Positions 13,825 to 19,678 of a DNA stretch of 21,702 nt are shown here, in pieces. The DNA comes from a virus. A model generated the notes under the pieces. That model was not told the origin of the DNA. It saw nothing but the letters and a program-made list of their open reading frames with translations, and searched no databases. A program made the position numbers and the translations under genes. Within the stretch, counting starts at the first letter, position 1, and the number at the start of each line of letters is the position of its first letter. The DNA lies in IMG/VR virus record IMGVR_UViG_3300032356_000151, positions 1 to 21,702 of that record; one strand, given 5' to 3'.

Positions 13825-15060
13825 TCATGCCGGCAGGTATCCGAGCCGCCGCAAGATGTCGTAGATCATGGGGCCGAAGCGCGCGGCCAGCGCCGCCGCG
13901 ATCTCGTCCGAGATGCCGCTGAAGTTCACCTGCACCACCCGCTGCCGACCCTGCAGCTCGGCCAGGGACAGCGGCCGGGCCAACCGTGGTCCGCCGCCGA
14001 TGATCTCCAGTGCGGTCTCGGACCAGCTTTTCGTGTTCTTCTCGATGTCTTCGAGGAGGTGGTTCGCCCGCCGCTCCAGGTCGTTCGCTTGTTCCTGCAT
14101 TCGCAGGGCGGTCGCGCTCCCCTTCTCGACCGTGAGCAGATCCTGCGCGGCCGCGCGCAGCTCCGCGGCGGCCTCGCGCATCTCCTGCGCCGTTTCCTGC
14201 GCCTGCTCCTCCGGCGTCATGTTGGCGCGGCGCAAGGACTCGGCGCGGGCGCGCGCCGCACGCCCCCGGTTCTGGATCCGCTCGGCCCGCTCCATCCGGT
14301 CCGCGCGCGCCTCCAGCTCCTCCGCACGCCGCCAGAGCCTCTTGTATTCTTCCGGGGGAATCATGTACGGGACTTTGAGTAATAGCCGGATCCACCTTGC
14401 CTGTTCGCGCATCGACTCCACCGCCGTCTGCTGCGCCCTGCGATCGGCATCCTCTTCGATCTTGCGCGTGAAGGCGTCCACCACCTGCGCCACACCCATC
14501 GCGACTGTCACGGCGATCACGCCCACCGTCCCCAAGCCAGCCAGGCGTCCGCCCTGCGGGCCACCCATTATGGCGCCGCCCATCTGCATGGCCGCCAAGG
14601 CCGTATTGAGCTGCGCGAGCTGCCTCATCGCCCGCTCGCCCTCACGTGTCATATCGCTCATGCCGGCCGTCAGGGCGTTCAGCACCGGCAGCAGCCCGTA
14701 CTGGGCGGCCCGCACCAGCCGGGTCTGCGCCCGGTGTAACCGGATCTCCGCCGCCTCGCGCTGCCGGGCCAGGCGGATATCCCGCTCCCGGCGCCTCTGC
14801 TCCTCCTCCCGGACGATCTCCCAGGCCTGATCGATCGGGATGCCCTCGCGGCGTGACGGGCGGTCCACGCTCCTGCGCAGCCGCTCCAGATAGGCGTCCG
14901 CGCGCCGGCGGTACTCCGCCTCCGTCTCCACGGCACGCCGCCGGGGCCGCGTCGCGCGCTCCATGTCGCGCTCCAGCCGCCCCAGCTCCGCGCGCGCCTG
15001 CGAGGCGTCCATGCGCGCGCGCATGCTGATCTCTATGGTGCGGTTACCTTGCGGCGGCAT
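13825..15060 (-). CDS. Short phage tail tape-measure protein
   Basis: The 411-aa protein is largely alpha-helical with long charged coiled-coil stretches rich in Ala, Arg and Glu (about 20-130 and 230-360). A hydrophobic segment lies near 170-195 (GLGTVGVIAVTVAMGVAQVV). It opens with a short beta element followed by RARMDASQARAELGRLER, the usual start of siphovirus tape-measure proteins. The ATG at 15060 is chosen for GGAGGAGA upstream and a 17-nt overlap with the preceding gene. Position after the chaperone pair fits. It is short for the family, implying a short tail if tail length scales with the protein. No peptidase or lysozyme domain was seen. Confidence 0.85.
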   Translation of the reverse strand: MPPQGNRTIEISMRARMDASQARAELGRLERDMERATRPRRRAVETEAEYRRRADAYLERLRRSVDRPSRREGIPIDQAWEIVREEEQRRRERDIRLARQREAAEIRLHRAQTRLVRAAQYGLLPVLNALTAGMSDMTREGERAMRQLAQLNTALAAMQMGGAIMGGPQGGRLAGLGTVGVIAVTVAMGVAQVVDAFTRKIEEDADRRAQQTAVESMREQARWIRLLLKVPYMIPPEEYKRLWRRAEELEARADRMERAERIQNRGRAARARAESLRRANMTPEEQAQETAQEMREAAAELRAAAQDLLTVEKGSATALRMQEQANDLERRANHLLEDIEKNTKSWSETALEIIGGGPRLARPLSLAELQGRQRVVQVNFSGISDEIAAALAARFGPMIYDILRRLGYLPA

Positions 15061-15226
15061 CCGCGGCGATCTCCTCCAGTTGCAGCTCGTAGGCGGCCAG
15101 GAGTTCCAGCATCGCCCATTTCGGCAGCGGCGCAAATGCCGGATGCGTCCCGAGCCAACGCCCGCTCATCTCAACCAGGCGCCGGTCGAGCGGCACGGCC
15201 CAGTACTGCCGGCCGTCTTTGGTCAC
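15044..15226 (-). CDS. Second tail-assembly chaperone-like protein (60 aa)
   Basis: This 60-aa protein is encoded between the 138-aa chaperone-like gene and the tape measure, the position of the GT-type extension in siphoviruses. The sequence includes RWLGTHPAFAPLPKWAMLELL and an acidic helical end. It starts with GTG at 15226, overlapping the preceding stop as GTGA, with only a weak ribosome site. The frame is -1 to the upstream gene and stays open for several codons before the GTG, so it could be made by frameshift fusion, by reinitiation, or both. Its stop lies inside the tape-measure start region. Confidence 0.72.
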   Translation of the reverse strand: MTKDGRQYWAVPLDRRLVEMSGRWLGTHPAFAPLPKWAMLELLAAYELQLEEIAADAAAR

Positions 15227-15639
15227 GGCCCGCCGGCGCCATCCACTTTTAGGCGGTCTAGCTCCTCAACATCGAGGCCGTCCAGTCGGCAGATCGCGTC
15301 GACGACGGAGAACCACAGGCTGGCGTCCTTCTCGGCGAGCTCCACCCAGCGCGCGAACTCCATCTCCGGCTCGGCCACCCGGTGCTCCATCACCGTGCTC
15401 CAGAAGACAAGCGTCCGGTCCGGGCGCACCGTCCTGCCGCCGGGCAGCTCAAGGTCGTTCGCCGCGAAATAGCGCGTGCGCGCGTCCGCCTCCGTTGAAA
15501 TGGGTGCGCGGACGCTGTAGCTTGACGCCGGACGGATCCGGATGGAGTACTCCCGGCCTGGGGCGCGGATCACGGCCTCGACCGGCTCATCCGCATACTC
15601 AAGCGCATCCAGCGCTTCGGGTGTCAGGCGGTCAGCCAT
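15223..15639 (-). CDS. Tail-assembly chaperone-like protein
   Basis: The 138-aa acidic protein (MADRLTPEALDALEY...) follows the tail-tube gene, as tail-assembly chaperones do in siphoviruses. It probably binds the tape-measure protein and is absent from the mature virion. It has a beta-rich middle (RAPGREYSIRIRPASSYSV) and helical C-terminal region (FARWVELAEKDASLWFSVVDAI). The ATG at 15639 shares one base with the upstream stop (TGATG) and has GGGGGA eight nt upstream; a GTG five codons earlier is less likely. Its stop overlaps the next start. The assignment is positional. Confidence 0.72.
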   Translation of the reverse strand: MADRLTPEALDALEYADEPVEAVIRAPGREYSIRIRPASSYSVRAPISTEADARTRYFAANDLELPGGRTVRPDRTLVFWSTVMEHRVAEPEMEFARWVELAEKDASLWFSVVDAICRLDGLDVEELDRLKVDGAGGP

Positions 15640-16031
15640 CAGGTCGTCCCCCACGTCACGGCGCCCTGAATCTGTGCCTCAAGCATGAGCGTCGGCTGAT
15701 CCGTCGCGTTGTAGGACCACCGTGTGACGAGGCATTTGCCGCTCATTGTCTTCCCGCCCGTCTTCCCGGTCGGCTTGAACGTGAAGTTGAACTCCCCGGC
15801 CTCCGCCACCAGGTTGAGCGCGTCCAGAGTCGCCACCTCGGGCAGGCAGGTGGCCGTGATGGTGCCGTACTTCCGGACGCCGAGCGGCCACTCGGCGTCA
15901 TCGTTGATGGCGGTGTTGTCCACGGTGCGCATGCCGATCTCGACAGTTGCCTCGCGGACCACCGCGGCCAGCTGGTGGGTGCCGATCGTCAAAATCGTCA
16001 GCTCTCCCACGATCCTGTCTTTCGCTGCCAT
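15639..16031 (-). CDS. Major tail tube protein
   Basis: The 130-aa protein is beta-rich and follows the tail terminator-like gene, the usual site of the tube gene. It opens with MAAKDRIVGELTILTIGTHQL and contains the segments VREATVEIGMRTVDNTAI and MSGKCLVTRWSYNATDQP. These suit the small tube proteins of short siphovirus tails, which stack as hexameric rings. The ATG at 16031 has AGGAG six nt upstream, one of the better sites in the operon, in keeping with high production. It follows the preceding stop by one base. Confidence 0.78.
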   Translation of the reverse strand: MAAKDRIVGELTILTIGTHQLAAVVREATVEIGMRTVDNTAINDDAEWPLGVRKYGTITATCLPEVATLDALNLVAEAGEFNFTFKPTGKTGGKTMSGKCLVTRWSYNATDQPTLMLEAQIQGAVTWGTT

Positions 16032-16032
16032 G

Positions 16033-16536
16033 TCAGCTCCTCGTAATGATCTGCGTGATGGTGATCTCGAAGCGCGCCAGATGCGCCGTCAGCATGTCAT
16101 CGCCGCGGCGCACCAGCACGAAGCCTGTCTCGCCCCCGTCCACACTCACGAGGCTTGCCTCCCAGACCGCGCCGTCCAGATTCGCCTCGTCGCGGAACTT
16201 CGCGAGGACCGCGTCCACAAGCGCCTCGAATCGCGGCTCGCTCTCGCGCCCCGTATCGATCGACCAGGGCATCTTCAGCTCCAGCACGTAGCGGCTGGTC
16301 TGGATGACGTCCGGGCCCTCAAAGTCGTTGATGGCCCGGTCCGGCCAGCTCTCGGATACGCTTGCGCGCCGGATGTTCCACCAGGGTCGCCCGGCGGCCC
16401 GCCGCGCATTCATCCAGGCGGGGGTGCGGCCCCACACATCCATCCAGTCGCCCGCGCCCGGGATTGACAGGACCATATCGCGGATCAGCGCCCGGATCTG
16501 GCTGTCGCTCTTGAATGCGGGGTCACCGAAAGGCAC
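16033..16536 (-). CDS. Putative tail terminator/minor tail protein
   Basis: The 167-aa product includes an N-terminal helical region and the strand-helix-strand pattern FEALVDAVLAKFRD...ASLVSVDGG...ITITQIITRS. This alternation of long helix and strands is seen in tail terminator proteins, which cap the tube and join it to the head. The gene lies directly before the tail tube gene and after a gp10-like tail-completion gene, the usual location. The start is GTG at 16536 with GGAGG upstream. It follows the previous stop by one base. Function is inferred from position and secondary structure. Confidence 0.7.
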   Translation of the reverse strand: MPFGDPAFKSDSQIRALIRDMVLSIPGAGDWMDVWGRTPAWMNARRAAGRPWWNIRRASVSESWPDRAINDFEGPDVIQTSRYVLELKMPWSIDTGRESEPRFEALVDAVLAKFRDEANLDGAVWEASLVSVDGGETGFVLVRRGDDMLTAHLARFEITITQIITRS

Positions 16537-16537
16537 C

Positions 16538-17092
16538 TCAGGCTCCTCCGGAGATCAGGCGCGCCAGCCGGTCCGCCGCCTCGCGGAAAGCGCGCTCGAT
16601 GAGGGGCTGTGCCAGCGCCAGACTCCTCTGCGCGAACTCCTGCGCCCGCGTGCCCCGCCGCGCGATCGCAACCTGGATCCGGCGCGCCACCCCGTACGAC
16701 TCCCCGGGCGGCACATGAAGCTTGCGCTCGGCCCAGTGCACCAGCGGGCCGATCGGGGGCCAGTGCGGCCGGCTCCCGTACTCCACCACCGGGGCGTAAC
16801 CGGCCTGCCACCAGACATAACCACTGACGTCCACCGGCTCCTGCGACTGCACGCTCACCTGCGCGCCGATTGTGTCGCGCAGGAAAGCCGTCGCACCCAC
16901 CGGGGTCTGCTCAAAGGCGACGGTCCGCAGCTGCTCGGTCGCCTTCGCCATGGCCTGCTCCACGATCCGCGCCGCCTGCGGTCCCATTCCGGCGCGAAGG
17001 CGCGAGAGAAAACCATTCAGTTGGGAGAGCGAGCCTGATTCAGCCTCCATATGAAGCGCGTACGGCGCGCCGATGTCCTGCCAGATCCTCAC
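16538..17092 (-). CDS. HK97 gp10-like / minor tail Z-like tail-completion protein
   Basis: The 184-aa protein has the arrangement of the HK97 gp10/Z family, which joins head connector to tail. It has an N-terminal helix that includes LRAGMGPQAARIVEQAMAKA, then TPVGATAFLRDTI and VVEYGSRPHWPPIGPLVHWA. A C-terminal helical region contains ARRGTRAQEFAQRSL. The YGSRPHxPP motif is typical of that family. The start is taken as GTG at 17092, overlapping the previous stop (GTGA) with GGGGGTGG upstream. An ATG 14 codons later has no ribosome site, and a GTG four codons earlier is possible. Confidence 0.85.
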   Translation of the reverse strand: MRIWQDIGAPYALHMEAESGSLSQLNGFLSRLRAGMGPQAARIVEQAMAKATEQLRTVAFEQTPVGATAFLRDTIGAQVSVQSQEPVDVSGYVWWQAGYAPVVEYGSRPHWPPIGPLVHWAERKLHVPPGESYGVARRIQVAIARRGTRAQEFAQRSLALAQPLIERAFREAADRLARLISGGA

Positions 17093-17727
17093 AGCCGCGG
17101 CCACCCCCAGTCCGTATGGCGCGCCGCGGGGGAATGGGTGGCGTTGCCCTGCGCGTCCGCACCTGCCCCCGCAATCGCAAGACCCCGCCTGCGCAGGTGG
17201 GCGGACAGCTCGCGCCAGACGTCGGCCTTCTCGCGGTAGTTCACGCTGTCGGCCGGGATCGCGGGCGCGCTGCTACGTCCGAAGCGCGCCGCCACGGCCT
17301 GCGCGACGAGCGATGCCGCCAGATGCGCCGCAGCCTCCGCAAGGCTGTCCGGAATCGAGGCCTGGGTCCAGGGCAGGGTGAAGGTCAGCACGGCGCGATC
17401 CCCGGGCCCGTAGGCCCTGCCGAGGATCCGCCACCCGTCCGGGCCCACGAGCAGGCTCGAGGCGGCAAGCAGCCGCGGCCTGCGGCTGCCTGGAGGAAAC
17501 TCAACGCTCAGGATGCTGCTGATGCCCGCATCCCAGCCGGGCGGATAGGGCTGGTCCGGCCCCGCCTCCAGCACCAGCTCTGCCTGGGCCACCCGCGGCC
17601 GCAGGCGCGAGATCTCAAGCAGCGCCCCGGCCACGCTCGCCGCGTACACCTCCGCGCTTGCCAGGCGCTCCGCCTCCTCTCCTGCCTCGTCTGAGAGGAT
17701 CTGCCGCGCCCTGAGAGCGATGTCCAT
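17089..17727 (-). CDS. Head-tail connector/adaptor-like protein
   Basis: The 212-aa product lies between head genes and the gp10-like gene, where head completion/adaptor proteins are encoded. The N-terminus is helical (MDIALRARQILSDEAGEEAERL). A beta-rich middle follows (SILSVEFPPGSRRPRLL and VLTFTLPWTQASIPDSL), then a helical C-terminal half (LAEAAAHLAASLVAQAVAARF) with a basic end. The ATG at 17727 is preceded by a weak GGCGGG site and the prior stop is one base away. No catalytic motif is visible. The connector role is inferred from context. Confidence 0.7.
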   Translation of the reverse strand: MDIALRARQILSDEAGEEAERLASAEVYAASVAGALLEISRLRPRVAQAELVLEAGPDQPYPPGWDAGISSILSVEFPPGSRRPRLLAASSLLVGPDGWRILGRAYGPGDRAVLTFTLPWTQASIPDSLAEAAAHLAASLVAQAVAARFGRSSAPAIPADSVNYREKADVWRELSAHLRRRGLAIAGAGADAQGNATHSPAARHTDWGWPRL

Positions 17728-17728
17728 C

Positions 17729-18085
17729 TCACACCCGCCGCCACCAGATCAGCACTGACCCGGTCCCGTTCAGCTGCACGTACAGCCCGTTTTGCAGCCG
17801 CGCGCCCCCGGGCGGGAAGGCCTGAATGAATTCACCGTTCTGGAAGGCCTGCACGTCTCTTATCGCCAGCAGCTGCCCGCCCGGTCCAGTCCCGTCCCGG
17901 ACGGCCAGGTCGATCGAGGACACGACACCCACCGGGGTAAATCCAGCCACCACGCAGGGGCCGGTGTGCACCGTCCCGGTGGCGGTGACATGCGTGTAGT
18001 CCCAGCTTGCATCCAGCCGGCCCTGGGAGTCGGCCCGCAGAGCCGCGGGCGTCCCGCCGGGCGTCTCTGCAAATGTCAGGCTCAT
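17729..18085 (-). CDS. Small beta-rich putative head/neck structural protein
   Basis: The 118-aa protein is almost entirely beta-type sequence. Glycine- and threonine-rich strands include GTVHTGPCVVAGFTPVGVV, then VSSIDLAVRDGTGPGGQLL and NGLYVQLNGTGSVLIWW. This pattern is seen in small virion surface or decoration proteins, but no family is recognised with certainty. The ATG at 18085 has GGAG nine nt upstream; a longer upstream in-frame start overlaps the preceding gene and is rejected. It sits between the minor head protein and the connector gene. Confidence 0.75.
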   Translation of the reverse strand: MSLTFAETPGGTPAALRADSQGRLDASWDYTHVTATGTVHTGPCVVAGFTPVGVVSSIDLAVRDGTGPGGQLLAIRDVQAFQNGEFIQAFPPGGARLQNGLYVQLNGTGSVLIWWRRV

Positions 18086-18090
18086 GATAC

Positions 18091-18924
18091 TCACTCCATT
18101 CCGGGCGGCACCGCCAGCAGGCTGCACCGGCAGTTCACCGACTCCTCCGGCGGCAGCGCCGGATCCACCGGGTGCTGGCAGGGGTGCCCCCCCACGTAAA
18201 ACGGCTCGTTCACCGGCACGGGCGGCTGCAGACCGGCCTCCATGTGAGTCGGCCGCACGCGGTCGTCACCGGCTGTGCCCCAGCGCTTTTTCCACACTTC
18301 TCCCCGCGGTGCCTCCCGCTGATACTGCGCCACCCGCAGCCAGGCCGCGCGGTTGGCCACCCGGTTCGTCTCCGTCCGCACGATCGCCTCTGCGCGGTGG
18401 AATTTCGACGCAAATGTCAGCTTGTGGAAGTCTTCGCTTGCCACCTCGCGCATCGTCTCATAGAGGCTCCGGCCGGTGATGAAACCCGCGCGGATGGTGT
18501 TCCGGATGCTTGTCCGCACCGGCTCGACGATATCGCGCTTGACCAGGTCGAGCGTGAAATCCGCCCACAGGTCCAGGTACAGCTCCCCAGGAAGATCGCG
18601 GCGCATCACCGGGATGTCCCGGGCGTACCGGTCCACGGTGTGGTCCACGCGCTCAAGTCCCGAGCGCGCGGCATCATCCAGCATGGAGCCCACGGAGTCC
18701 TGCAGGCGCCGCTGCACCTGCTCCAGTGCCGCGTCAATCCTTTGCAGCACGCTGTCCAGCCGCCCGCGTTTCCACTCGCCCCGGGCGGCCAGAAGTTCCC
18801 GCAGTGCAAGCGACCGGGCTTCCTCCAGCTCGCGGCGCAGCGCCTCCAGATGGCGCGCGCTCAGGCGCTCCATCTCGCGCTCCGCGCGGGAAAGCTCCTT
18901 CTCCCACCACGGGCTGCCGCGCAC
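18091..18924 (-). CDS. Minor head protein, Mu F/SPP1 gp7 family
   Basis: The 277-aa protein carries the family signature in its C-terminal half. AIVRTETNRVANRAA is followed by KKRWGTAGDDRVRPTHMEAG, then PFYVGGHPCQHPVDP and ESVNCRC. In SPP1 and Mu this protein binds the portal and enters the head. The N-terminal half is helical and charged (RAEREMERLSARHLEALRREL). The GTG at 18924 follows GGAGG by ten nt. The gene usually lies beside the portal and before the protease and capsid genes; here it comes after capsid, decoration and a 76-aa protein, an unusual order. A strong hairpin lies in the 52-bp gap before it. Confidence 0.92.
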   Translation of the reverse strand: MRGSPWWEKELSRAEREMERLSARHLEALRRELEEARSLALRELLAARGEWKRGRLDSVLQRIDAALEQVQRRLQDSVGSMLDDAARSGLERVDHTVDRYARDIPVMRRDLPGELYLDLWADFTLDLVKRDIVEPVRTSIRNTIRAGFITGRSLYETMREVASEDFHKLTFASKFHRAEAIVRTETNRVANRAAWLRVAQYQREAPRGEVWKKRWGTAGDDRVRPTHMEAGLQPPVPVNEPFYVGGHPCQHPVDPALPPEESVNCRCSLLAVPPGME

Positions 18925-18947
18925 GCCTTCTGCCCTCCGGGCTATGC

Positions 18948-18977
18948 AGGCGCATCCGGGTGCTCCCGGATGCGCCT
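18948..18977 (-). other. Strong intercistronic hairpin between the 76-aa gene and the minor head gene
   Basis: A perfect 12-bp stem (18949-18960 with 18965-18976, loop TGCT) plus a closing A-T pair starts in the stop codon of the 76-aa gene. It lies about 25 nt before the minor head GTG start. No T-run follows, so it is not a standard terminator. It may stabilise the upstream capsid message or mark a processing site. Confidence 0.75.
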
Positions 18978-19207
18978 CACTTCCGCTTCCTGCCGGCGCC
19001 CTGCGCCGCGGGTGCGGCCCGGTCCTCCTGGCTCACCGCCCCTTCCGGATCCTCCGCCCGCGCCTGCTCGAGCACCGCCGCGTAAGGCCAGTCATCGTCC
19101 TCTGTCTCCCGGATCTCAACCAGGTCCAGCCCGTCGGCCTGGTGCAGCTCGATCCACTGCTCCAGCGCCTGGCGGTTCCCGGCCCGGATTACACGCCGCT
19201 CAGACAT
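18977..19207 (-). CDS. Small acidic/basic-tailed head-module protein (76 aa)
   Basis: The product is 76 aa. The first half (MSERRVIRAGNRQALEQW...) looks like a small globular unit, followed by an acidic stretch (EIRETEDDDWPYAAVLEQARAE) and a basic C-terminal tail (GAGRKRK). No family is recognised. The ATG at 19207 overlaps the preceding gene by eight nt; an ATG five codons further upstream is possible, and neither has a clear ribosome site, so coupling to the upstream gene is likely. Its position between decoration and minor head genes suggests a head-completion or DNA-contact role, which is only an inference. Confidence 0.65.
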   Translation of the reverse strand: MSERRVIRAGNRQALEQWIELHQADGLDLVEIRETEDDDWPYAAVLEQARAEDPEGAVSQEDRAAPAAQGAGRKRK

Positions 19208-19622
19208 AGCGGAACCGGACATGGCCGCCCGCGTTCGTCCACGTGCCGCCGGTGCCCACCCGCTCGGCTTCAATGATCAGCTTGTCGCCGGGCTGCATCG
19301 TGGTGCCCGGGCCGCTGCAGGGGACCAGCAGGCTGTTGTCCTTGCTGATGTTCACTCCTGACGTGAACTGCACCTGGCCGATCATGGTGTTACCGGCGCC
19401 GTTTGCGCCCCCGTTCCGGATGTTCAGGTTGATGCGGTTGGTGTTGTCGCCGGTGATAGCCGCCCCGGCGATCACGGAGACGCTTTCCACCACCACATCC
19501 GCCGGCGCCACCCACACGGCCGCCCGGTCACTTGCGCTCGTCGCATTCAGCGTCCGCACGAAGATGGGGGCCACCTGGCTGCCCGGCACGTAGCCGATGT
19601 GGCCAACCGTGTTCTTGCTCAT
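19200..19622 (-). CDS. Putative head decoration protein
   Basis: The 140-aa protein is beta-rich, with alternating hydrophobic residues and glycine/asparagine turns. Examples are ADVVVESVSVIAGAAITGD, NRINLNIRNGGANGAGN and TTMQPGDKLIIEAERVG. The final strands are HVRFRYV. It is encoded 56 bp after the capsid protein, the usual place of decoration or head-stabilising proteins. The ATG at 19622 has a perfect AGGAGG six nt upstream, one of the strongest sites in the operon, in keeping with a high-copy virion component. It may alternatively be a head-fibre or outer-capsid protein. Confidence 0.78.
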   Translation of the reverse strand: MSKNTVGHIGYVPGSQVAPIFVRTLNATSASDRAAVWVAPADVVVESVSVIAGAAITGDNTNRINLNIRNGGANGAGNTMIGQVQFTSGVNISKDNSLLVPCSGPGTTMQPGDKLIIEAERVGTGGTWTNAGGHVRFRYV

Positions 19623-19678
19623 GGTTTCCTCCTGTTGTTTTCAGTCCTTACCGGCCTGGAAAGGCTGGTGCAGCCCCG

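Noticed and set aside
18086-18127. Longer start for the 118-aa protein
   Set aside because: The extension overlaps the end of the minor head gene and lacks a ribosome site, while the ATG at 18085 has GGAG at good spacing.
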